Shown piece after piece: positions 18,897-27,981 of a DNA stretch of 64,000 nt (positions are counted from its first letter, which is position 1; each line of letters starts with the position of its first letter). Under the pieces are notes generated by a model. That model did not search any database. It was not told the origin of the DNA and worked only from the letters and a program-made list of their open reading frames with translations. Both the position numbers and the translations under genes were made by a program. This stretch comes from Phenylobacterium sp. LH3H17 (lineage in GTDB: Bacteria; Pseudomonadota; Alphaproteobacteria; Caulobacterales; Caulobacteraceae). The stretch covers positions 2,299,001-2,363,000 of the forward strand of contig NZ_CP101283.1 in NCBI RefSeq assembly GCF_024298925.1, written 5' to 3'.

Positions 18897-18955
18897 ATCG
18901 CCGGCGTTCCCGGTTATGCATCCGGTCACACCGCGTTGAGGGGATCCTTGGCTTC

Positions 18956-21238
18956 ATGAGTTTGCGCAGGCGTTCAGCCTCGGCCAAGCGCGGCCTGCTC
19001 GCGGGCGTGGCGCTCCTGGTGCTGTCCTCGGCGCAGGCGTACGCCCAGGCGCCGAAGACCGGCCCCTCGCCCGACGGCCTGGCCGAGGATCAGCTTTACA
19101 TGGAAGCGGACCTCGTGGTCCGCGACGACAAGAACAAGGTCAGCACCGCCACGGGGGACGTCGAGGTCCGCTACCAGGGCCGCACCCTACGCGCCCAGGA
19201 ACTGGTCTATGACGAAGCCAAGGGCACCATGCGCGCCCGCGGCGAGACCTCGATCCTCAACGCCGACGGCTCGGTGGAATACGCTGACGAGATCGTGCTG
19301 GACGACAAGATGAAGGCGGGTGTCGCCACCGGCTTCGCCGCGCGCATGCCGAAGAACATCAAGATCGCCGCGGCCAGCGCCGTGCGGCGCTCCGACCGGA
19401 TCAACGAGCTGAACCGGGCGATCTACACACCGTGCGATATCTGCGCCCCGGACGGAACCAAGCCCAAGACCCCGACCTGGTCGATCAAGGCCGAGCGAGT
19501 GGTTCAGGACAAGGACCGGCAGCTCGTCTACTACCGCAACGCAGTGGTGCAGATTTTCGGCGTGCCGCTGGTCTACCTGCCGGTGTTTTGGCATCCAGAC
19601 CCCGAGGCGGTCCGCAAGTCCGGATTGCTGCCGCCCGAGCTCTCGGCCTCCGACCGCCGCGGCCTGTCGTACGAGCAGCCCTATCTGTTCGTTCTCTCGC
19701 CACATTCGGATTTGACGGTAAGTCCTCAAATCAACACGAAAGTTAGCCCTTTCGTCAATGGGCGTTATCGCAAGCGCTTCTACTCCGGCGCCCTCGACGC
19801 CCGCTTCGGCTATACCTATGACGAGGACTTTGACAGCAAGGGCGACCCGTTCGGCGACAAGACCTCGCGCAGCTACGTCCTCGCCTCCGGCGCCTTCGCC
19901 ATCAACGACAAATGGCGCTGGGGTTTCACAGCCGAGCGGACGTCCGACGACCTGCTGTTCGACAAGTACGAGATCGGCGGCGTCTACGAGAACCGCGGCC
20001 CCTACGTGGCCGACGACCGGCGGCTGATCTCCCAGCTCTATACGACCCGCGAGACCCGGAACTCGTACTTCTCAGCCGCCGCCTTCACTATTCAGGGCCT
20101 GCGCCCGGGCGACAACGAGCGGACCTTCCCCATCGTGGGGCCGCTGATCGAGTCCCGCTGGGAGCCGGACGGCAAGGTCATGGGCGGACGCCTGAGGTTC
20201 CGGGCCAGCGCGGTGGCCCTGACGCGCGAGCAGTCACCGTTGAACGCCCCGCCGCTGCGCCTCGACGGCCTCGACAGCCGCCGCGCCACCGGCGAGGTCG
20301 ACTGGCGGAGCGTCTACACCTCCACCGCGGGTCTGCGGATCGCGCCCTATGTCCAGGCGCGCTTCGACGCCTACAGCCTCGACGACAACTTCGTCGGCGT
20401 GGTGGGGGTGGGGCCGAGATCCAAGACCCTGTCGCGCGGACTGGCCGTCGCCGGCGCCGACATCTCGTGGCCGTTTATCCGTCGTTTCAAAGACTTGTCG
20501 GTTATTCTTGAGCCGATTGCTCAGATCGCCCTATCGCCGGACCTGAAGCAGGTCGAACTGGGTCGCAACGCCCTCGGGCAGCCGGTCTATCTGAACGAGG
20601 ACTCGATCGCCTTCGAGTTCGACGAGACCAACCTGTTCCGCGCCAACAAATTCCCCGGCTACGACCTCTATGAAGACGGGCTGCGGGCAAATGTCGGCGG
20701 CCGTGCGTCGGTGTTCTGGGACGACGGGCGACGGGCCACCATCCTTGTTGGGCGCTCCCTGCGCACAGAACGCAACGATGTGTTCAACACCCAGAGCGGC
20801 CTGCGGCCAAAGGCCTCGGACTGGATCGTCTCGGCCACCGCCGAACCCCTGCGCGGCCTCTCGTTCTTCAGCCGAGCCCGCCTGGACGCCGACGACCTGA
20901 ACATCGCCCGCGCCGAGACCGGAGCCAACGTCAATTCCAAGTGGGGCCACGGCTATGTCCGCTATCTGCGCGACCGGGCCGATCCCAACGGGCTCAAGGT
21001 GGAGAACCTCGATCTGGGCGGCGAGGTCTATCTGAGCAAGCACTGGGGTCTGACGGCCTACGGCAATCGTGACCTCGTGCAGAAGGCCTGGGTGATCCGC
21101 GACCTGGGCGTGGTCTACCGCGACGAATGCACCCGGCTCGACTTCATCTATCGCCGGGAAGACACGATCCTGGGCCGGCTGGGGCCGTCCGAGTCCTTCA
21201 CCTTCCGCCTAACCCTCGCCACACTAGGCGAACAGTAA
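18956..21238 (+). CDS. lptD: LPS-assembly protein LptD
   Basis: Outer-membrane barrel that inserts LPS with LptE. The 760-residue product has a basic signal peptide ending at AYAQ (about 27), an OstA-like jellyroll (LYMEADLVVRDD ... about residues 42-240) and a C-terminal beta-barrel. Three cysteines are visible (C160, C163 in CDIC, and C725), compatible with a reduced disulfide pattern. I chose ATG 18956 since it starts a proper signal peptide; the longer frame upstream is a shadow of lptG. Two AT-rich rare-codon patches occur at 19703-19770 and 20473-20525. It lies between lptG and surA, one Lpt/assembly operon. Confidence 0.95.
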   Translation: MSLRRRSASAKRGLLAGVALLVLSSAQAYAQAPKTGPSPDGLAEDQLYMEADLVVRDDKNKVSTATGDVEVRYQGRTLRAQELVYDEAKGTMRARGETSILNADGSVEYADEIVLDDKMKAGVATGFAARMPKNIKIAAASAVRRSDRINELNRAIYTPCDICAPDGTKPKTPTWSIKAERVVQDKDRQLVYYRNAVVQIFGVPLVYLPVFWHPDPEAVRKSGLLPPELSASDRRGLSYEQPYLFVLSPHSDLTVSPQINTKVSPFVNGRYRKRFYSGALDARFGYTYDEDFDSKGDPFGDKTSRSYVLASGAFAINDKWRWGFTAERTSDDLLFDKYEIGGVYENRGPYVADDRRLISQLYTTRETRNSYFSAAAFTIQGLRPGDNERTFPIVGPLIESRWEPDGKVMGGRLRFRASAVALTREQSPLNAPPLRLDGLDSRRATGEVDWRSVYTSTAGLRIAPYVQARFDAYSLDDNFVGVVGVGPRSKTLSRGLAVAGADISWPFIRRFKDLSVILEPIAQIALSPDLKQVELGRNALGQPVYLNEDSIAFEFDETNLFRANKFPGYDLYEDGLRANVGGRASVFWDDGRRATILVGRSLRTERNDVFNTQSGLRPKASDWIVSATAEPLRGLSFFSRARLDADDLNIARAETGANVNSKWGHGYVRYLRDRADPNGLKVENLDLGGEVYLSKHWGLTAYGNRDLVQKAWVIRDLGVVYRDECTRLDFIYRREDTILGRLGPSESFTFRLTLATLGEQ

Positions 21239-21305
21239 TATGGCTACTGACAACCGCGGCCCCGAGGCCGCACGCTGCGGCGCTACGCTAAGGAAGACCT
21301 CACCC

Positions 21306-22658
21306 ATGATCCCCGCGCGTAAAGTCACGGGCCTCGCGGCGCGCGGCGTCGCCTTGGCGGCCGCCCTGGCCGCAGTCGGCGCTCCGCCGATCGTTTGGGC
21401 CCAGACCCCCGCGCCCGCCGCGCCGCCAGCCGCCGAGGCGCCGCGTCCTGTCGCTGCCCAGGGGCTCAGCGAGTCCGTGGCCGCCGTGGTCAATGACGAC
21501 ATCATCTCGACCTATGACCTGGCCCAGCGCATGCGCCTGCTGATCGCCACGTCCGGCATCCAGCCGACTGAGCAGAATATCCAGCAGTTCCAACGCGAAG
21601 CGCTGATCTCCTTGGTCGACGAGCGGCTTCAGATGCAGGAGCTTCGGCGCCAGGAGAAGGACCAGAAGATCGAGATCGTCGCCGACGACGCCGAACTCAA
21701 CGCCGAGATCGCCGATATGGCGAAGAACAACAACGTCCCCACCGAGCAGTTCATCGCCTCGCTGGAGGCCCAGGGCATCGGGATCGGCACCCTGAAGGAA
21801 CAGATCCGCGCCCAGACCAGCTGGCAGCGCTGGATCCGCGGGCGCTACGGCTCGCGGCTGCGCATCGGCGAGGACCAGGTCAAGGCCCAGCAGCAGCGCC
21901 TGGCGGCCTCGGCCTCCAAGCCGCAGTTCCAGATCAGCGAAGTCTTCCTCGACGCCAACCGCGTGGGCGGCATGGAGACGGCGATGACCGGGGCGACCCA
22001 GCTCATCGCCCAGATGCAGCAAGGCGCGCCCTTCCAGGCCGTGGCCCGCCAGTTCTCGGCCTCGGCCACCGCCGCGGCGGGCGGCGACGCCGGTTGGGTC
22101 GCGGCCGGCGAGATGGCTCCCGAGGTGGAAGCCGCCCTGGAGCAGATGCGTCCGGGCCAGCTCTCCCGGGCCATCCAGGTGCGCGATGGCGTCTACATCA
22201 TCTATCTGCGCGACAAGCGCTCCGGCGCGGGTGCGTCGGTGGTCAATCTGAAACAGGCGGCCCTGGCCTTGCCCCAGGACGCTACGGCCGCTCAAGTCAG
22301 CGCGGCGACCGCCACCCTGACCGCCCTGCGCGGCCAGGTCACCGGCTGCGGCGACCTGGAGGCCAAGGCCGCCAAGGTGAGCGGTGTGGTGGCCGGGGAT
22401 CTGGGCGAAGCGGAGATCAAGGATCTGGCGCCGGCCTTCCGCAGCGCCGCCGAGACCTTGCAGCCGGGCCAGCTCTCCGAACCGATCCGCACCGCGGCGG
22501 GCCTGCACATCCTGGCCGTCTGCTCCAAGCGGGCCGGAGGCGCGGACGCGGCGACCAGCGAACAGATCGAAAGTCGACTGTTCGGACAGCAACTGAGTAT
22601 GATCGCCCGGCGCTATATGCGCGACTTGAGAACATCGGCCACGATCGAGACGCGGTGA
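21306..22658 (+). CDS. surA: Periplasmic chaperone/peptidyl-prolyl isomerase SurA
   Basis: Chaperone for outer-membrane proteins such as LptD, encoded just upstream. The 450 residues have a signal peptide ending VWAQ, an Ala/Pro linker, the SurA N-terminal domain (ESVAAVVNDDIISTYDLAQRM ...), one clear PpiC-type domain (QFQISEVFLDANR ... VRDGVYIIYLRDKR) and a weaker C-terminal repeat. ATG 21306 is preferred over 21240 because AAGGA lies just before it and it begins the signal sequence. Its stop overlaps the pdxA GTG start (GTGA). Confidence 0.92.
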   Translation: MIPARKVTGLAARGVALAAALAAVGAPPIVWAQTPAPAAPPAAEAPRPVAAQGLSESVAAVVNDDIISTYDLAQRMRLLIATSGIQPTEQNIQQFQREALISLVDERLQMQELRRQEKDQKIEIVADDAELNAEIADMAKNNNVPTEQFIASLEAQGIGIGTLKEQIRAQTSWQRWIRGRYGSRLRIGEDQVKAQQQRLAASASKPQFQISEVFLDANRVGGMETAMTGATQLIAQMQQGAPFQAVARQFSASATAAAGGDAGWVAAGEMAPEVEAALEQMRPGQLSRAIQVRDGVYIIYLRDKRSGAGASVVNLKQAALALPQDATAAQVSAATATLTALRGQVTGCGDLEAKAAKVSGVVAGDLGEAEIKDLAPAFRSAAETLQPGQLSEPIRTAAGLHILAVCSKRAGGADAATSEQIESRLFGQQLSMIARRYMRDLRTSATIETR

Positions 22659-23656
22659 AGAACGGACCTCTCGCGCTGACCCTGGGCGATCCCGCCGGGA
22701 TCGGCCCCGAGATCATCGTCAAGGCCTGGAGCCAGCTCCGGGCCGACGGGCCGGAGTTCGTTGTCGTCGGAGACTATCAATCCCTGGCCTCGGCCTCGGG
22801 CGCCACCGCGGTCCGCCGCGTCACCACCCCCAGCGAGGGCAGCCGGGTTTTCTCCGAGGCCCTGCCCGTCATCGACCTGCCCCTGCGCAGCCCTGTTGTG
22901 GCAGGCCAGCCCTCCGCCACCGCCGCCCGCGCCATCATCCAATGGATCGAGACCGGAGTGGGCCTGGCGCTTTCGGGCGCCGTGCGCGGCCTGGTCACCG
23001 CCCCGATCGCCAAGGCGCCGCTCTACGAGGCGGGCTTCCCGTTCGCCGGCCACACCGAATTCCTGGGCGAATTGACCGCCAGCGCCGGTTTCGACGGCGC
23101 CAGGGGCCCTGTCATGATGCTGGCCGTGGACGGTCTGCGCACGACGCTGGTCACCGTGCATGAGCCCCTCGCTCAGGTCGCGGCCAAGCTCACCATTGAA
23201 AAGGTCGTCAACGCCGGCCTGGTGACAGCCCAGGCCCTGCGCACCGATTTCGGGATTGCCGCCCCCCGCCTGGCGGTGGCCGGGCTCAATCCCCACGCGG
23301 GGGAGAACGGCTCAATCGGTCGCGAGGAAATAGAGATCATCGCGCCGGCCGTCCGTTCGCTGCGCGAGCTGGGAGTCGACGCCATCGGGCCCACGCCCGC
23401 CGACAGTCTGTTCCACGAGGCTGCTCGCGCCCGCTACGACGCGGCGCTCTGCATGTACCACGATCAGGCCCTGATCCCGGTGAAGATGCTCGACTTCTGG
23501 GGCGGGGTGAACGTGACGCTGGGCCTGCCCATCGTGCGGACCTCACCGGATCACGGTACCGCCTTCGATATCGCCGGCCGCGGCTACGCGCGTCCCGACA
23601 GTCTGGTGGCCGCCATCCGCATGGCCGACGAGATCGCCGCCCGTCGGGACGCCTAG
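22655..23656 (+). CDS. pdxA: 4-hydroxythreonine-4-phosphate dehydrogenase
   Basis: NAD-dependent enzyme of pyridoxal phosphate synthesis, which converts 4-phosphohydroxy-threonine. The 333-residue product starts at GTG (VKNGPLALTLGDPAGIGPE), with metal-site histidines in FAGHTEFLGEL and CMYHDQALIPVK, and the signature TSPDHGTAFDIAGRG near the C-terminus. The frame is open far upstream, but that is a shadow of surA. rsmA, the common next gene in this operon, is displaced to 29.1 kb. Confidence 0.97.
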   Translation: MKNGPLALTLGDPAGIGPEIIVKAWSQLRADGPEFVVVGDYQSLASASGATAVRRVTTPSEGSRVFSEALPVIDLPLRSPVVAGQPSATAARAIIQWIETGVGLALSGAVRGLVTAPIAKAPLYEAGFPFAGHTEFLGELTASAGFDGARGPVMMLAVDGLRTTLVTVHEPLAQVAAKLTIEKVVNAGLVTAQALRTDFGIAAPRLAVAGLNPHAGENGSIGREEIEIIAPAVRSLRELGVDAIGPTPADSLFHEAARARYDAALCMYHDQALIPVKMLDFWGGVNVTLGLPIVRTSPDHGTAFDIAGRGYARPDSLVAAIRMADEIAARRDA

Positions 23657-24039
23657 TCCAGCGGGCTCAAGGGCGGGCGCGGCCCGATCGGGTCGAGATC
23701 CAGGCCGGGGTCGTAATTGTGTCCTCGCCCATTCCTGGTCTGGCTGATCGCCAGGGTCAGGCTGCCGGTCTCGCCGAGCGGCATGACGCCGACCAGATAG
23801 CCGCTGAGATAGCCACCGGTCCCGACCGCCACGCCTACCTCGCCGTGGATCCGCCGGCGCTGATCGATGCTCGACCCGTCGACGGGCTCGGGCGCTACGG
23901 CGATCCACCGGTCGATCTGGGCAGCCGCGGCGGGCGGCGCACCGGCGGCGGCCGTCGAGATCGCCTCCTCCGCCGACGCGGGGACGGCGCAGAGCGCCAG
24001 CATCAGGGCCGAGAGCAGGCTTGGCGCATGGACGGACAT
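23653..24039 (-). CDS. Small secreted hypothetical protein
   Basis: 128 residues with a typical signal peptide (MSVHAPSLLSALMLALC ... ending near PASA, residue 23) and a mature part rich in Gly/Pro (GEVGVAVGTGGYLSGYLVG; GHNYDPGLDLDPIGP). I do not recognise a domain. The start at 24039 follows from the signal peptide; the longer frame to 24393 has no support. Its stop overlaps the pdxA stop on the other strand (CTAG). Confidence 0.7.
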   Translation of the reverse strand: MSVHAPSLLSALMLALCAVPASAEEAISTAAAGAPPAAAAQIDRWIAVAPEPVDGSSIDQRRRIHGEVGVAVGTGGYLSGYLVGVMPLGETGSLTLAISQTRNGRGHNYDPGLDLDPIGPRPPLSPLD

Positions 24040-24150
24040 CGATGGTCTCCTGGACGCGGAAGGTCGCGCCCGATTGCGACCTGTTGAGGGCGCTTGCCCA
24101 CCGCTTGTCGCCATGGCCTCCTCCCCGGGTTCGCAGTCCAGGGATCGCCC

Positions 24151-25974
24151 ATGCTCAATCGCCGCCACGTCCTTGCGGGCGCCGTTGCTTCTTTGGCCGC
24201 CGCCAACATCGCCCGCGCCGAGGCCGGATCCGCGGCCGCCCGCGCCAGGGCGCTCTATGACGAGATCTTCGAGTCGATCCTGCGAACCTCGCCCACCACC
24301 GCCTCGGGATTGGGTTTCGACGCGGGAGCGCGAGCGGCGCTGAAATCGAAACTGGACGACCGCTCGCCGGCCGGGCGGATGAACGTTTTCCAACCGCTAA
24401 TCGACGCGCGGCCCAGGCTCGCGGCCATCGACCGCAAGGCGCTCACCGGGTTGGACGCGAGCCGGTACGACACCGTGGTCTGGCTGGCCGACCGCGACGC
24501 CGAGGCCGCCGCCTTCCCCTATGGCGGGGTCGATTCCTACGACTATCCCGTGCCCTACGTGGTCAGCCAGCTCACCGGCGCCTACCAGAAGATCCCGGAC
24601 TTCCTGGACTCCAAGCACGTCATCGAGACCAAGGCCGACGCCGAGGCCTATCTCTCGCGCCTGACCGCCTTCGCCCAGAACGTCAGGGACGAGAACGGCC
24701 GCCTGCGCGCCGACGCGGCCCTGGGGGTGGTCCCGCCAGATTTCGTGCTGGACAAGGCGCTGACCCAGCTGCGGTCCCTGGCGGCCCAGAAGGGCGAGAC
24801 CTCGGGACTGGCCGCCTCCCTGGGTCGCAGGGCTGCTGAAAAGAGCCTCGGGACCGACTGGGCGGCCAAGGCCGCGACCATCGTCGACGGACCGCTGGCC
24901 GAGGCGCTCGCCGACCAGATCGCCCTGTTGACCGAGCATCGCCGCACCGCCCTCCATGAGGCCGGGGTGAGCCGCCTGCCCGACGGCGGCCGCTATTACG
25001 ATCTCGGCCTGCGCTACCACACCACCACCAACTTGACGCCGGCGGAGGCTCACAAGGTCGGCCTGGCCCAGGTGGCCGAACTGTCGGCCCGCGCCGACAT
25101 CCTGCTGCGGGCCCAGGGCCTGACCCAGGGATCGGTGGGCGCCCGGCTCACCGCCTTCGGCAAGGACCCGAGCCAGCTCTATCCAAACACCGACGACGGC
25201 CGGGCCGCCCTGTTGGCCCACCTCAACGGCATGATGGAGGCCGTCCGGGACCGCACGCCGCGGGTGTTCGCCACCCTGCCCAAGGCCGGCATGGAAATCC
25301 GCCGGGTTCCGCCCGCCATCGAACTGGGCGCCCCGCGCGGCTACGCCGAGGGCGGCACCCTGGACGGCTCCCGACCGGGGACCTTCTACATCAACCTGCG
25401 AGACACCGCCGACTGGCCGAAATGGTCGTTGAACAGCCTGACCTATCACGAGAGCGTCCCGGGCCACCTGTTCCAGGGCGCGGTGCTGCTGGAGGCGCCT
25501 GGCGCGCCCCTGCTGCTGAAGACCATGGGCTTTACCGCCTATGGCGAGGGCTGGGGTCTCTATGCCGAGCAGCTCGGCGACGAGCTTGGCATGTATGACG
25601 CCTATCCGGCCGGCAAGATCGGCTACCTGCAGTCCTTCCTCTACCGCGCCGCGCGGATCGTCCTGGACACTGGCATCCACTCCCAGGGCTGGAGCCGCGA
25701 GAAGGCGGTGGCCTACATGATCGAGACCGTCGGCCTGCCGGTGGGCGCCGCGGAGAACGAGATCGACCGCTACGTGGTGTGGCCAGGCCAGGCCTGCGGT
25801 TACAAGATCGGCCACACGGAGTTCGACCGACTGAGGACCAAGGCCCGCACCGCACTGGGCGCCAAGTTCGACCTGAAAGCCTTCCACGATGTGGTGCTGC
25901 TGGGCGGCGCCATGCCGCTGGCGGTGCTGGAGCGGGTGGTGGACGATTGGACGCGGCGGAGCCTCGGCGCTTGA
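24151..25974 (+). CDS. DUF885 family secreted metallopeptidase-like protein
   Basis: 607 residues with a Tat-type leader (MLNRRHVLAGAVASLAAANI ... ARA). The family motif YHESVPGHLFQ, with the zinc-ligand-like HESxxGH pattern, and GEGWGLYAEQLGDELG are present in the C-terminal third, as in DUF885 putative carboxypeptidases. I chose ATG 24151 because the leader begins there. Substrate is unknown; periplasmic peptide turnover is likely. Intergenic 24040-24150 separates it from the divergent secreted protein. Confidence 0.9.
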   Translation: MLNRRHVLAGAVASLAAANIARAEAGSAAARARALYDEIFESILRTSPTTASGLGFDAGARAALKSKLDDRSPAGRMNVFQPLIDARPRLAAIDRKALTGLDASRYDTVVWLADRDAEAAAFPYGGVDSYDYPVPYVVSQLTGAYQKIPDFLDSKHVIETKADAEAYLSRLTAFAQNVRDENGRLRADAALGVVPPDFVLDKALTQLRSLAAQKGETSGLAASLGRRAAEKSLGTDWAAKAATIVDGPLAEALADQIALLTEHRRTALHEAGVSRLPDGGRYYDLGLRYHTTTNLTPAEAHKVGLAQVAELSARADILLRAQGLTQGSVGARLTAFGKDPSQLYPNTDDGRAALLAHLNGMMEAVRDRTPRVFATLPKAGMEIRRVPPAIELGAPRGYAEGGTLDGSRPGTFYINLRDTADWPKWSLNSLTYHESVPGHLFQGAVLLEAPGAPLLLKTMGFTAYGEGWGLYAEQLGDELGMYDAYPAGKIGYLQSFLYRAARIVLDTGIHSQGWSREKAVAYMIETVGLPVGAAENEIDRYVVWPGQACGYKIGHTEFDRLRTKARTALGAKFDLKAFHDVVLLGGAMPLAVLERVVDDWTRRSLGA

Positions 25975-26041
25975 TCCACACCCCCGACGCATCCAATGAT
26001 CAGATGCGGCGTTGCACCTGCGCCCGCTTGGATACCCAAAC

Positions 26042-26326
26042 ATGACACGCAGCCCCCAGTGGCTCTCGCTATCGCTCTCCGCCTGGCAGATGGGCCTGGA
26101 GGCCCAGCAGGTCATCGCCCTGCGGCTGACCAAGCTCGCCTTCGGCGGTGAAGCGGCGGTCAAGGAGACCGCCCTGATGATCTCGGAGAAGACCGAGTCG
26201 ATGATGGCGTTGCAGTCGGACATGGCCTTGGCCCTGATGTCGGGCACCGGCCACCTGGCGCCGGCGCGGGCCGTCACCCACTACCGCCGGAAGATCCGCG
26301 CCAACCGCCGGCGCCTGACGCGCTAG
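26042..26326 (+). CDS. Phasin-like small helical protein
   Basis: 94 residues, helical, with the phasin-like pattern WQMGLEAQQVIALRLTKLA and EKTESMMALQSDMALALMSG and a basic C-terminal tail (HYRRKIRANRRRLTR). Phasins coat polyhydroxyalkanoate granules. No PHA synthesis gene is in this window, so the function is a family-level guess. ATG at 26042. Confidence 0.6.
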   Translation: MTRSPQWLSLSLSAWQMGLEAQQVIALRLTKLAFGGEAAVKETALMISEKTESMMALQSDMALALMSGTGHLAPARAVTHYRRKIRANRRRLTR

Positions 26327-26405
26327 GACCTAAACAACTCCTGCTGGGAACGCGGCGCTGGTCGTGGCAATCTCCCCCGAACGCGGATATGCGAAGGGGG
26401 CTTGC

Positions 26406-27161
26406 ATGGTTGCGACGACGATGGGCGCCGAGCGCGCCGAGACACGCTGGTTCTATGTTGGCATGGCCGCGGTGTTCGCCGTCATCGCCTTCGGAGGCTT
26501 CATCCCGACCTACTGGTCCAAGCTCGCCACGGGCACCTTCGGCGGCGCGCCGATCCTGCACATCCACGGACTGATCTTCTTCACCTGGACGCTGTTCTAC
26601 CTGGTCCAGACATCTCTGGTCGCCCTGGGTCGCACCTATGATCACCGGAACTGGGGCCTGGCCGGCATCGCGCTCGCCACGGGCATGTGCTTCACGGTGG
26701 TGCTGGCGGCGATCAACTCCATCAAGGTGGCCGAGACCATCGGCATGGGCGACCAGGCGCGCCAGTTCTCCATCGTCTCGCTGACGGGGATCGTGCTGTT
26801 CGCCGGCTTGTTCGGCACGGCCATCGCCAACAACACCCGTGCGGACGTCCACAAGCGGCTGATGCTGCTGTCGATGATCCCGCTGATGGAAGCGGCCAGC
26901 GCCCGGGTGTTCATGGTGCTATTGGCGCCGCCCGGCGCCGTGGGGCCGCCGCCGGTCCAGGTCACCATTCCGCCCAGCATCTTCGTCGACCTGCTGATTG
27001 TCGTGGCCATGGTCTATGACTGGCGTACGCGAGGACGGCCGCACCCGGTCTACCTTTGGGGCGGCGGAGCCATCGTCCTGCACCAGATTGGAGCGATCGC
27101 CCTGGCCGGTACGCCCGGCTGGATGGCCGTCGCAACCTGGGTCGAGTCCCTTACGGGCTGA
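26406..27161 (+). CDS. Multi-pass membrane protein of unknown function
   Basis: 251 residues with about seven hydrophobic segments (about 18-35, 53-73, 85-104, 128-147, 155-175, 195-212, 222-240). Histidines sit inside or next to helices (ILHIHGLIFF; YDHRNWGLAG; VLHQIG), hinting at metal or haem contact but not proving it. ATG 26406 is preceded by GAAGGGGG. No family assigned with confidence. Confidence 0.75.
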   Translation: MVATTMGAERAETRWFYVGMAAVFAVIAFGGFIPTYWSKLATGTFGGAPILHIHGLIFFTWTLFYLVQTSLVALGRTYDHRNWGLAGIALATGMCFTVVLAAINSIKVAETIGMGDQARQFSIVSLTGIVLFAGLFGTAIANNTRADVHKRLMLLSMIPLMEAASARVFMVLLAPPGAVGPPPVQVTIPPSIFVDLLIVVAMVYDWRTRGRPHPVYLWGGGAIVLHQIGAIALAGTPGWMAVATWVESLTG

Positions 27162-27238
27162 ACCGAACCGCGCCAGACCTTCCGCGTTCTCATATAACGT
27201 GAACGCGCAGGAGACCTGGCCATGGAACGGACATTGCG

Positions 27239-27718
27239 ATGAGCGTCGCCTTCACCAAGGAAGGCGACCACGAGGCGGCCGCGGCGGACCTGCCAGACCG
27301 TCCGATCTCGCCCCATCCGAACCTGGTCACCGCCAAGGGTCTCGCCGCCATCGACAAGGCCCTTGCGGCCGCGCGCGCCGCCTATTCCGCGGCTCAGGCC
27401 GGCGGCGAAGTCCAGGCAGATCGCACGGCCATGGCTCGGGCCACCCGCGACCTACGCTACTATTCCGCTCGGCGCGGCAACGCCCAGCTGGTCGAGCCCG
27501 ATCCCGCCAGCGACACCGTCCAGTTCGGACGCCGGGTGACCTTCGAGCGCGAGGACGGCCGGCGCCAGACCTACGCCATCGTCGGCGAGGACGAGGCCGA
27601 CCCGGCCAAGGGCTCGGTGTCCTACATCTCGCCGCTCGCCCAGGCCCTGCTGGGCAAGTCGGTGGGCGACATCGCCAAGGTCGCCGGCGCGGAGGTCGAG
27701 GTGGTGGAAATCGGCTAG
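27239..27718 (+). CDS. GreA/GreB-family elongation-factor-like protein
   Basis: 159 residues. The C-terminal FKBP-like Gre domain is clear (DTVQFGRRVTFE ... YAIVGEDEADPAKGSVSYISPLAQALLGKSVGD). The N-terminal coiled coil is short and the classic tip GDLSENAEY reads GEVQADRTA (56-64), so only one of the two catalytic acids (E57) is matched. It may bind the RNA polymerase secondary channel without normal cleavage stimulation. Its TAG overlaps the stop of the convergent FlhB-like gene. Confidence 0.85.
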   Translation: MSVAFTKEGDHEAAAADLPDRPISPHPNLVTAKGLAAIDKALAAARAAYSAAQAGGEVQADRTAMARATRDLRYYSARRGNAQLVEPDPASDTVQFGRRVTFEREDGRRQTYAIVGEDEADPAKGSVSYISPLAQALLGKSVGDIAKVAGAEVEVVEIG

Positions 27719-27981
27719 CGCCGATCCTCGGCCGCGCGCAGGACGAAGGCCAGGATCTCGGCGACCGCCACGTACAGGCGCTCGGGAATTTCCGTCTCCA
27801 GCTCGATGCTGGAGAGCGCCTGGGCGAGCGGGGCGTTGCGCTCCAGGGGCACGCCATGGGCCTGGGCCGTCTCGACGATCCGCTGGCCGATCAGACCCCG
27901 GCCGGTGGCGACGACGGTCGGCGCCCCCTGCCCTTCGTACTTGAGCGCCACCGCCAGCCGGTCCTTGAGCGGCCCGCTCAT
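27715..27981 (-). CDS. Stand-alone FlhB C-terminal-domain-like protein
   Basis: 88 residues resembling only the cytoplasmic C-terminal fragment of the flagellar export gate protein FlhB: DRLAVALKYEGQGAPTVVATG, RIVETAQAHGVPL, NAPLAQAL, IPERLYVAVAEILAFVLR. The NPTH autocleavage motif and the transmembrane part are absent. Known FhlB/FlhX-type paralogues can partly replace FlhB-C. Its ATG overlaps the upstream fliK-like stop by 4 bases, so the two are probably translationally coupled. Confidence 0.85.
   Translation of the reverse strand: MSGPLKDRLAVALKYEGQGAPTVVATGRGLIGQRIVETAQAHGVPLERNAPLAQALSSIELETEIPERLYVAVAEILAFVLRAAEDRR

Noticed and set aside
18428..18955. Upstream extension of the lptD frame
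   Set aside because: It lies within lptG, is Arg/Pro-rich and would bury the lptD signal peptide.
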